Shown in pieces: positions 51,466 through 58,841 of a stretch of DNA of 64,000 bases. The notes below the pieces were generated by a model, which worked only from the letters and a program-made list of their open reading frames with translations, was not told the origin of the DNA and did no database searches. The stretch comes from Hwangdonia seohaensis (lineage in GTDB: Bacteria > Bacteroidota > Bacteroidia > Flavobacteriales > Flavobacteriaceae). The DNA is taken from assembly GCF_031932625.1 (NCBI RefSeq), contig NZ_JAVSCK010000002.1:62001-126000 (forward strand), read 5' to 3'. The position numbers and the translations under genes are program-made. Numbering within the stretch: position 1 is the stretch's first letter; each line of letters opens with the position of its first letter.

Positions 51466-53430
51466 ATGAACCACAACTCAACTTTCCCAATAAAACTAAC
51501 CGAACTCGACATGATTCGCGACGAAGCGTCATCGTATTTAAAATCTATACAATGGGTTCAAGGTGACCGTGCTAAAAACCGAGAAAAAGATGCAAAAGAT
51601 GAATCTATTTTACTGTATTTATCGCGTGCCAATAACGGTAGTAAATCGACTGAAATCACCGCGGTTTCAAAAACAATTTTGGCTTTAAAAAAGCGATTGT
51701 TGCCAGATTCGGTAGCGATTCCTGTTTATTTAAACCAAGCCCTGTATGCCGTTCAAGAAGGTATCACATTAGGGATTTGGATTAAGGATAGCTATTACGA
51801 CGCCTCGGGTTTATCGAGTTTGAACGAGAATAAATCGGCTTTGGATAACAACGGAAAGCGCGAGTTTGAAAGCAAAATGCACACCGCAACGGCGTTTATG
51901 CTTTTTGCTACGGCATACAAAATATTACACGATTTAAAACCCCACGCTTCAGACGATTTAAGTGTGATGAAACAGAAGTTTGCCGGTATTCCGGAAGTGT
52001 CTTTCTTATCGCCCTTAAAAGGCATATCGTGCAGTTTGTTCTATTTTGATAAGTATTTGAGTCATCCTGAAATTATAAAGTCCGATAAAGATGTTATCAA
52101 TTTTACGGTGGTTTATTTTGAAGCTTTGATTGATGAAATCCAACTACGCAAAAGTACTTTGGAATACACCGAAACCATTGAAGACAGAACCTATAAATTG
52201 GAGAAATCGGAATTCGCCGTTTCCGGTTGGAACAATGTGTTTTCGGGAACCGCAAAAAGCATCGAGTTCAATAAAATCCAATTCGAACAAATTGTGGGTA
52301 ATCGGGATGCCAAACATTTTGCACGCCGATTAACCGAGCGTATGTTGAGTTACGATTTTATCGCCAAAAAAAATCCGTTTCAAGAATTAGGCGGTTTTAT
52401 GCCCGTTTTTATGGGTTATGGCATTCCGGGAACCGGAAAAAGCATGCTTATTGCCGCCATTGCAACGCTTCTAAAAGAGCATTGCGATCATTTGGATATT
52501 CCGTTTTTGTTTCACCCCATGCCAGATACTTTGATTAGTACATTTCAAGGTGGTTCTGCTGAAAAAATGGTAGAATGGATGAAGCCTTTACAAGACCCAT
52601 CAAAACTCATTTTTGCTCCTATTGACGATGCCGAAAATAATTTACAGGAGCGAACAGCGCAGGGTGTTTCGGCGGGTGTAAAAGAAGTTATTGGCGTATT
52701 TTTAAGATATACCGAAGGCGCTTATGCGGTTAATTACGGCAACAGTTCCATCGGGTTATTCACCAATCTTCCCGAAATGTTGGATAAGGCTGTGATTTCG
52801 CGTGTGCAAGGGCGTTTTAAAATTGATGGCGCACGTACCGAACACGACTTTTTAGATCAAGATTATCTGTGGTGGAAAAAGTTTGATAAGACCATGCCCG
52901 ATTTCGTGAATATGCAAAACCCACAAGGTTATAGCTATTTAAAAGACCAAGGGTTGGCAAAAAGCATGGGCGATATTTTAAATGTTATTGAAAGACCATC
53001 GGAAGAGCGGGTTTTAGAGGCTTTTAAAAAAGCGGATAAAATGCACGACACCAACGAGCATCTGTTTTACGCGAGTTTGTATAAAGAAATCCAAAAGATA
53101 TTTCCGTTCTTTTCATCGCGTGATGTTCGGAATATTCAAAGTGCCATTTCTTTGCGTTTAACCGATTTCGATTTGGAAACCGATTGGTTCGACAATCCCG
53201 AAATTTATTTCAAAAAAGATTACGATACCAAATTTGGGATGCTTCAAGAACTCATGAAAGCGAATATGAAAGGTTTGGATTTTTCTGAAATTCGCCGACA
53301 AGAAGTGGTGCGTTATTTAGATAATGTGGCCACCATTGCCGATACTGATTTTAAACGAAAAGTAGATGCCAGAGTAAATCAATTGAATATAGAAACTGAG
53401 GCTAGAGCACAATTTAAAAAAGATAGTTAA
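51466..53430 (+). CDS. AAA-family ATPase of an uncharacterised cluster
   Basis: A 654-residue protein with a long N-terminal region (1-300, no recognised domain) and an AAA domain from about 310. Walker A is GYGIPGTGKS (317-326), Walker B LIFAPIDDAE (381-390), and a GGSAEK segment (362-367) could be a pore or substrate loop. A helical C-terminal domain follows. It is central to the uncharacterised cluster and its stop overlaps the start of a small membrane protein (TAATG). Role unknown; a remodelling ATPase is inferred. Confidence 0.85.
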   Translation: MNHNSTFPIKLTELDMIRDEASSYLKSIQWVQGDRAKNREKDAKDESILLYLSRANNGSKSTEITAVSKTILALKKRLLPDSVAIPVYLNQALYAVQEGITLGIWIKDSYYDASGLSSLNENKSALDNNGKREFESKMHTATAFMLFATAYKILHDLKPHASDDLSVMKQKFAGIPEVSFLSPLKGISCSLFYFDKYLSHPEIIKSDKDVINFTVVYFEALIDEIQLRKSTLEYTETIEDRTYKLEKSEFAVSGWNNVFSGTAKSIEFNKIQFEQIVGNRDAKHFARRLTERMLSYDFIAKKNPFQELGGFMPVFMGYGIPGTGKSMLIAAIATLLKEHCDHLDIPFLFHPMPDTLISTFQGGSAEKMVEWMKPLQDPSKLIFAPIDDAENNLQERTAQGVSAGVKEVIGVFLRYTEGAYAVNYGNSSIGLFTNLPEMLDKAVISRVQGRFKIDGARTEHDFLDQDYLWWKKFDKTMPDFVNMQNPQGYSYLKDQGLAKSMGDILNVIERPSEERVLEAFKKADKMHDTNEHLFYASLYKEIQKIFPFFSSRDVRNIQSAISLRLTDFDLETDWFDNPEIYFKKDYDTKFGMLQELMKANMKGLDFSEIRRQEVVRYLDNVATIADTDFKRKVDARVNQLNIETEARAQFKKDS

Positions 53431-53711
53431 TGACTAATCTGAAATTTAGATATACTCTAACAATTTTAAATACTTCAGTATTTATTGGAGAATTAATAGT
53501 TATAGTTTTCACTATTTTCAAATGGGACGAATTATCTAGAGGAGAAGGCTGGGGTGTGGTTTATATGATAGGATTTGGTGTTTTTATTGCAGCAGGTTTA
53601 CTTGTGGACTTAATATTGCAAATAACTTTAAAACATAGACCGCTATTAAATGGTGTCGGGCTCTTTGTTGTATTAGTGTATTTATATATGATTTTTTTAG
53701 GTGATTTATGA
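53430..53711 (+). CDS. Small polytopic membrane protein, 93 residues
   Basis: Three hydrophobic helices (about 8-30, 42-63, 70-92). It overlaps the AAA gene by 1 bp and the Nudix gene by 4 bp (ATGA), so it is translated from the same mRNA. It is more AT-rich than its neighbours, a hint of a later insertion into the operon. No domain recognised. Confidence 0.65.
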   Translation: MTNLKFRYTLTILNTSVFIGELIVIVFTIFKWDELSRGEGWGVVYMIGFGVFIAAGLLVDLILQITLKHRPLLNGVGLFVVLVYLYMIFLGDL

Positions 53712-54292
53712 ACAGAATAAAAAACATTACATCAACCGTATTATCCCAATTTTGGGGCAAATTGGAACGCATCGATTTCGATTTTAAATTTAAAAACGGC
53801 AATTGGAAACGCTTGTCGCACGAAGCTTACGGCAAGAGCGATGGTGTAGCGATATTATTGTATAACTCAGAAACCAAAAAAGTTGTTTTATCAAAGCAGT
53901 TCAGGATACCGGTTTACATTTCCGGGGTTTCCCAAGGCGTTTCTATCGAAGTTTGCGGTGGCGCGATTGACGAGGGCGAATTGCCAGAAACAACGGTAAT
54001 TAGAGAAGCCAAGGAAGAGTTGGGGTATCATATTTCAAATTTAAAAGCCATAAATACTGTGTTTTTATCCCCGGGCATAGTGAGAGAGCGCGTGCACTTA
54101 TTTATTGGAGAATATAAAGATTCCGATAAAATTGATAACCACGGCGGCGGTTTGGAAATTGAAGGGGAAGAAATTGAAGTGATGGAAATACCTTTTAACA
54201 AAGCTATGGAAATGATTGATTCACGAGAAATTATTGATGCCAGAACGATTATGTTGTTACAGCATATAAAAATTAAAGGATTGTTAAGTTAG
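53708..54292 (+). CDS. Nudix hydrolase (ADP-sugar/GDP-mannose pyrophosphatase-like)
   Basis: A 194-residue Nudix enzyme with the full Nudix box GAIDEGELPETTVIREAKEELG (read in two parts: G-x5-E and REAKEELG). The surrounding architecture resembles the GDP-mannose/ADP-ribose pyrophosphatase group (NudK-like) that cleaves nucleotide sugars. Substrate not determined. It is coupled to the upstream membrane gene by a 4-bp overlap. Confidence 0.88.
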   Translation: MNRIKNITSTVLSQFWGKLERIDFDFKFKNGNWKRLSHEAYGKSDGVAILLYNSETKKVVLSKQFRIPVYISGVSQGVSIEVCGGAIDEGELPETTVIREAKEELGYHISNLKAINTVFLSPGIVRERVHLFIGEYKDSDKIDNHGGGLEIEGEEIEVMEIPFNKAMEMIDSREIIDARTIMLLQHIKIKGLLS

Positions 54293-54295
54293 TTT

Positions 54296-54412
54296 GTCAT
54301 TAATGCTATGGCAGGAACCCAGTTTTGAAAAGATATTGTATTCGTGAATTCGTGGCAAATAAAAAAATATAAAAATAAATAATGAGATTCCTGCCCGCGC
54401 AGGAATAAAAAA
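54296..54412. repeat. Pair of REP-like palindromes in opposite order with AT spacer
   Basis: A decayed copy, GTCATTAATGC and GGCAGGAACC (54296-54319), and a second copy, GATTCCTGCCCGCGCAGGAAT (54386-54406), flank about 66 bp that includes TATTCGTGAATTCGTGG. It fills the gap between the Nudix gene and the 411-residue protein gene. Confidence 0.6.
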
Positions 54413-55648
54413 ATGGAAAAACTAAAACAAGCTAAACTATACAGAAACGAACTCATTCCCGTAAGCGGAAAATTGGTTGAGCGTTACAATAAATGCTTGA
54501 AAAAACTTGGGTTTACAGAAACAAAACTGAAAACTTTTTCTATTGATGGCATTGGCTGGAGCCCGGAGATTGCTGAAGAAAAACAACAACTCCATTACTT
54601 AAATAATGGTGAATCCAATCCGCATGGCATCATCATTACGCCATTGCAAAAGGGCAAGCCGGTGTATGTGCCGTTTCATACGTTTGATAGGGATTTAATG
54701 AAATTCGTTTTCAAAGTTCACGGCAACAAAATAAACGATATTACACGAGATTGTGCCATTTGTTTGGATTTCGACCAAAATATCGATGCGTTTTACGAGC
54801 CTTTGGATGTTTTAAAATACAATGCGATTACTATCAGTTTTCATTTAATAAACGATTTAGACAAAATTAAAGCGCAGCAACTGGAACTCGTTGAAACCTT
54901 CAATAGAGGCAATAATTTTATAGACGAAGCCATGCATCAACAATTGTTGGAATCGGCAAAAACCTATGGCGATTTACGGCATCGCGATTTAGATTTGCAC
55001 GAGCTTCAGTTTACCACAGATTCCTTTTATACCAGAGCCTTTGGTGGCGTTTACGTGTTGCGCGATTTCATTAAACCCATCGTGGTGTTTGAGGATAAAA
55101 AATGGCATAAAGAAGCTATTAAAGACGTGAGTTACGATGTGCTTATCTACCATATCCATCAACCCGAATTAATGGCTAAACTCCGCGATCATGTGATTAT
55201 TGAATACGATTTAGAAGCCGTTGTAAAAACAAAGCGCTATGAGCGCATCAAGAAATTCGAAATGTTTCAGGCCCTAAAAAAAACGCAACATCCCATAAAG
55301 AATATTTTAAACGACCCTTTGTTGTACAAGAGTTACCTTAATAAATTAGATATCAAAGCTCGGAAAAAAGTAATGAGTGTGGAGCGCTATTTAGAAAAAT
55401 TGGAAATAAGTAATGAGTACAAAATAGCCGATATTGTTGACGAAAAACTCTTTGAAGCCTTGCATCAGCCACATTCCTCATTGGAGGGAAAGCACCAAGA
55501 TTTAATTTGGATGCTTTTGGTAAACATATCACCAAAAGATGTGCTTTATCTGTATTGGTACGATAAGGAAGCGTTTTATAATAGTTTTAAAACTTGGGAC
55601 GATTCCTTTAAGGATTGGGTAATTGAAACAATTGGTAACAATATATAA
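54413..55648 (+). CDS. Conserved protein of unknown function (DUF6638-like)
   Basis: A 411-residue soluble protein with no recognised motif. I recall a flavobacterial family named DUF6638 that looks similar, unverified. It has several conserved aromatic and acidic blocks such as GIGWSPEIAEEK and FGGVYVLRDFIKP. It continues the same-strand run from the AAA ATPase and Nudix genes. Stop at 55646-55648 abuts the IVS-like element. Confidence 0.75.
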   Translation: MEKLKQAKLYRNELIPVSGKLVERYNKCLKKLGFTETKLKTFSIDGIGWSPEIAEEKQQLHYLNNGESNPHGIIITPLQKGKPVYVPFHTFDRDLMKFVFKVHGNKINDITRDCAICLDFDQNIDAFYEPLDVLKYNAITISFHLINDLDKIKAQQLELVETFNRGNNFIDEAMHQQLLESAKTYGDLRHRDLDLHELQFTTDSFYTRAFGGVYVLRDFIKPIVVFEDKKWHKEAIKDVSYDVLIYHIHQPELMAKLRDHVIIEYDLEAVVKTKRYERIKKFEMFQALKKTQHPIKNILNDPLLYKSYLNKLDIKARKKVMSVERYLEKLEISNEYKIADIVDEKLFEALHQPHSSLEGKHQDLIWMLLVNISPKDVLYLYWYDKEAFYNSFKTWDDSFKDWVIETIGNNI

Positions 55649-56130
55649 GTTGGAAGCACGAAGTTGGAAGCACGGAGTTTGAAGTTTGTTTATAGGTAAT
55701 TTAATGGAATTAATATGAAGTTTAAATTCGAAAGTTTGATTATTTGGCAAAAAGGAATGGATTTAGGTGAGGATATGAATACTTTATCTAAAAAGTTTCC
55801 AAAGGAAGAACTATTTAATTTATCGTCACAATTAAAACGAGCTGCCGATTCCATTGCTTTAAACATTTCAGAAGGTTCCATATTGCAATCAGGAAAAGAG
55901 TATAGAAAATTTTTAGGCTACTCTATTAGGTCTATTGCAGAAGTTGTAACTTGATTGCACAAAGCAAAAAGAAGAAATTATATTAAATTAGATGAATTTG
56001 AAATATTCTATAAAAACTGTTTCGACTTAATGAATATGACTATAGCATTTAGAAATAAAATAAAAGATTAAAATATAAACCAAGCACAAGAGTAAGCAAC
56101 TTCATGCTTCCAACTCCAAGCTTCAAACTT
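55647..56130 (+). mobile_element. IVS-like element: broken four-helix-bundle gene between inverted repeats
   Basis: Left arm 55647-55687 contains AAGTTGGAAGCACGAAG and GGAGTTTGAAG. Right arm 56094-56130, read as its complement, contains AAGTTTGAAGCTTGGAG and TTGGAAGCATGAAG. They are imperfect inverted repeats around one gene of the S23/IVS four-helix-bundle family. Such genes are known inside 23S rRNA intervening sequences and near diversity-generating retroelements. The element sits exactly between two genes of the uncharacterised cluster. Confidence 0.6.
55715..56071 (+). pseudogene. Four-helix-bundle (S23/IVS-type) protein gene with premature stop
   Basis: The frame encodes a typical four-helix-bundle protein: IIWQKGMDL, LSSQLKRAADSIALNISEG, YSIRSIAEVVT, then TGA (55952-55954), then LHKAKRRNYIKLDEFE and LMNMTIAFRNKIKD to a stop at 56069. 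Relative to the family the stop replaces a Cys codon. 118 codons in all. Function of the family is unclear (nucleic-acid-binding bundle). Confidence 0.75.
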
Positions 56131-56136
56131 AACACT

Positions 56137-56670
56137 ATGGGACTAGAATTAGTAATATTTATTGCGGCGATACTTTTTGGTATCTTTTTATATTGGCGGG
56201 AATCCAACGGAAATGGATTGTACCGTTTTGTTAACAAAATGGTAAACTCCAAAGCACTTCAAATGAAACCGGAAAACAAGAAAGGCTTTGTGTACAAACA
56301 AGCTTTTTTGCCACGATTGGTTTTTGTTGCTACCGTTTTTTTATTGATAGGATTGATATTTCAATTTTTAACACCTTTTAAAATATTTGGTAGTTATAAC
56401 GGTATTTCGGCATTCGCATCAATCGTTTTTGGAACATTAATTGGCACTTATTTGGCAAATTTTGTGTTAAAATCTGGTAAAGTAATCGAGGAGAAGAGCG
56501 ATTCTCTTGGAGATATTATGGAAGATGCTGTTGAAAAAGGAAAAGATTTTATCGAAGATTTAAAAGCTAAAGATACCGATACAATTGAAGAAAATGAAGC
56601 TATAGAAGAACCTCCAAAACCCCAGGAGAAAAGTGCGCGCGAACGATTAAAGGATAAAGGATTGTTGTAG
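56137..56670 (+). CDS. Membrane protein of the uncharacterised cluster
   Basis: A 177-residue protein with an N-terminal hydrophobic helix (about 4-21), two further hydrophobic segments (about 61-82 and 93-115) and an acidic C-terminal tail ending in ARERLKDKGLL. An earlier in-frame ATG at 56104 lies in the inverted-repeat arm, so 56137 (MGLELVIFI) was chosen. No domain recognised. It is followed by a REP-like pair and then a large membrane protein. Confidence 0.7.
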   Translation: MGLELVIFIAAILFGIFLYWRESNGNGLYRFVNKMVNSKALQMKPENKKGFVYKQAFLPRLVFVATVFLLIGLIFQFLTPFKIFGSYNGISAFASIVFGTLIGTYLANFVLKSGKVIEEKSDSLGDIMEDAVEKGKDFIEDLKAKDTDTIEENEAIEEPPKPQEKSARERLKDKGLL

Positions 56671-56672
56671 TT

Positions 56673-56750
56673 GTCATTCCTGCGAAGGCAGGAATCCAAT
56701 TTTAAACAATTTAGTATAAATAAAAAGATTCCTGCTTTCGCAGGAATGAC
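56673..56750. repeat. REPIN-like inverted pair of REP palindromes
   Basis: GTCATTCCTGC-GAAG-GCAGGAATC (56673-56696) and GATTCCTGC-TTTC-GCAGGAATGAC (56727-56750) are inverted copies, 30 bp apart, each a hairpin and together a larger one. This nested form is that of REPIN elements mobilised by RAYT transposases in other bacteria. No such transposase is in the window. Confidence 0.8.
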
Positions 56751-56757
56751 AAAGATT

Positions 56758-58452
56758 ATGATTAAAAACTACTGGAATAAAGGAAAAAAGCAGAAAAAAA
56801 TAACTGTCATTGTCGGTTTAATTTTATTAATCGCTTTGTTTGTGTTGCGCGACGATTATCAACCAGCCTTATTATTTATTAGAAAATTCATTTTCATAAT
56901 CCTGTTAAGTGCCGCAGTCTTGTTTTTTGGTTTACATAAGTTTAGAAACTCAGCCAGTACGGGATCTCGTTTGGGTATCTTAGGGTTGCTGGTTCTTTTC
57001 TTCGGAATTTTATATGTAATTGGTTGGCATTTTAAAATGTACGATTATATGAAAACCTACAATGTGTTCAATAATCTCAATCGTATTGAAATAAACGAAT
57101 TACCTTTAACACAAAACGAGCGCATTCAGCCCTTGCAAAACATTACCTCAATGGCAAATGAAAGCGTAGGCGAAACCAAGGATGTGTCTTTGCCACATTT
57201 GGTTAGGGTTGATGGCGAAAACAAATGGACTATGGCCATCCAGCCCACCGAAAAGTACGTGTGGCAGGGTATAACCGATAATACCGAGGAGGTTTTTTCG
57301 GTATCGAGTACCACGCCATTTCCTAGATTTTCGAGCGAAAACCGGATTCCGGTTACATTCTCCATTGGCGAATCTTTAAAATTTAGCCGAAACACCTATA
57401 ATGCGGTGGTGCAGCGCTTCAATCTGTTGCAGTTATTTACCATGGAACCCAGCGATACGTTTTACATGAAAAACGATACCGGACAATGGGTGCAAGTGGT
57501 GAGTTTAATAAAATGGAAAGGTTTTTTGTTTCCGTATCCAACCTTTGGTGGCGTGATGGTAATTGATAATGGCGCGCACGATTTTAACGATTATATCGAG
57601 CGTATTTTAATAGGAAAGGGGACTTATATAAGTCCGAGTGACATGAAAAATTATCCGTATTTAAACGGACAAAACACCTTGGCCGAAAAGGTATCTAGGA
57701 TTCAGGCTGAATCTTTAAAGTTTTTAGGTGGTTTTAGCGATCCCTTACCTTGGAACATGGAAACGGCTGTAAAAATACCGCAGCTACCAAAAGACCAAAA
57801 TCAGCAGCCCTTTGTAACCGATTTTGATTTTTCGGATACTGACTCAAATGCATACAGCGGCTTGTACCATTGGTTTGGCTTAGAGCCTGTGGGCGACGAG
57901 CGTACCAGTTTAACCTTTAGTGTTTTTGTACCCGCCGATGGCAGTAACGCGTTGTATTATTACGACCATGCTTCGAAAAAACAAGGTTACGCGGGTGTTT
58001 CGGCAATGCCGTTAAAGGTAAAAGAATCGAGAAAAGAATACGATTGGACCGCCAATACACCAGTCGAGTTCCGACCCTACATTAAAGACATTGCAGGCAG
58101 AAAACGCATGTTCTTTTTAGGCACCGTGTCCGCTATTAGCGAAAAAAATGCAGGACAATTTGACGGCTCAGCGACACCAGATTTGGTGTTGATTGATAGC
58201 GAATACCGCGATGTGATTTGGATTGATGTAAAAAAACCTAGCCAATGGGATAAAACCGTTTACGACCAGTTAAATGAAGCGTGGAGGTCCAGCGAAGGCA
58301 TTGGTTATTATTTTGCCGAAGAGACTAAAACCATTGATATGGTTGAACAGGTTTCAGATTCAACGTTGGTAATTCCTGTTGTTGATAAAAAGTCAGAAGA
58401 GATTGAGCGTTTACAAAAGCAGATAGATTCTTTAAAGGCAACAAGTAACTGA
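56758..58452 (+). CDS. Large membrane-anchored protein of unknown function
   Basis: A 564-residue protein with three N-terminal membrane helices (about 15-30, 42-59, 71-90), a large outer domain without recognised motif (rich in conserved aromatic residues and with blocks such as TFGGVMVIDNGAHD), and a short C-terminal coiled coil (545-564). The frame is open back to 56671 through the REP pair, which would encode a repeat peptide; ATG at 56758 was chosen instead. It belongs to the uncharacterised cluster. Confidence 0.75.
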   Translation: MIKNYWNKGKKQKKITVIVGLILLIALFVLRDDYQPALLFIRKFIFIILLSAAVLFFGLHKFRNSASTGSRLGILGLLVLFFGILYVIGWHFKMYDYMKTYNVFNNLNRIEINELPLTQNERIQPLQNITSMANESVGETKDVSLPHLVRVDGENKWTMAIQPTEKYVWQGITDNTEEVFSVSSTTPFPRFSSENRIPVTFSIGESLKFSRNTYNAVVQRFNLLQLFTMEPSDTFYMKNDTGQWVQVVSLIKWKGFLFPYPTFGGVMVIDNGAHDFNDYIERILIGKGTYISPSDMKNYPYLNGQNTLAEKVSRIQAESLKFLGGFSDPLPWNMETAVKIPQLPKDQNQQPFVTDFDFSDTDSNAYSGLYHWFGLEPVGDERTSLTFSVFVPADGSNALYYYDHASKKQGYAGVSAMPLKVKESRKEYDWTANTPVEFRPYIKDIAGRKRMFFLGTVSAISEKNAGQFDGSATPDLVLIDSEYRDVIWIDVKKPSQWDKTVYDQLNEAWRSSEGIGYYFAEETKTIDMVEQVSDSTLVIPVVDKKSEEIERLQKQIDSLKATSN

Positions 58453-58459
58453 TTGAATT

Positions 58460-58732
58460 ATGCATGGAAGTTTAGGGCATTTTAAAGCAACATTACAAAG
58501 AAAAATGGAACGTAAAGCTAAAGCTGAAGGCAGATTTGATAAAAAGAGGCTTAAGTATAAAGCTTCAGAAAATAAAGCAGAATTCAATTTTCCTGTACTT
58601 ACTAAATCTGAAATAGATAAAGTAAAAAGGGAAATAAGAAATAAAATGAGAAGAGAGAAGCTATTAAATTCGGTTTTAGTTTTTGCTGTTTTTTTAGGTC
58701 TTCTATTGGCATTCTATTTTTTACTTTACTAA
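58460..58732 (+). CDS. Small basic protein with C-terminal membrane anchor
   Basis: A 90-residue, Lys/Arg-rich protein with one C-terminal hydrophobic helix (about 69-90). It starts 8 bp after the previous stop and is probably the last gene of the cluster; a weak AAAGAAA/TTTCTTT hairpin with T residues follows at about 58739. No domain recognised. Confidence 0.6.
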   Translation: MHGSLGHFKATLQRKMERKAKAEGRFDKKRLKYKASENKAEFNFPVLTKSEIDKVKREIRNKMRREKLLNSVLVFAVFLGLLLAFYFLLY

Positions 58733-58841
58733 TTCTCTAAAGAAAGACTTTTCTTTTTTTTGATATAGTTTATAGCTCTAAATTTTAACAAAACATTTAG
58801 AAATTATTTCCGTTCCTTTACATACCAACAAACACTAAATT

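Noticed and set aside
56671..56757. N-terminal extension of the 564-residue membrane protein
   Set aside because: These 29 codons translate the REPIN-like pair (SFLRRQESN and IPAFAGMT), a well-known artefact; the ATG at 56758 is used instead.
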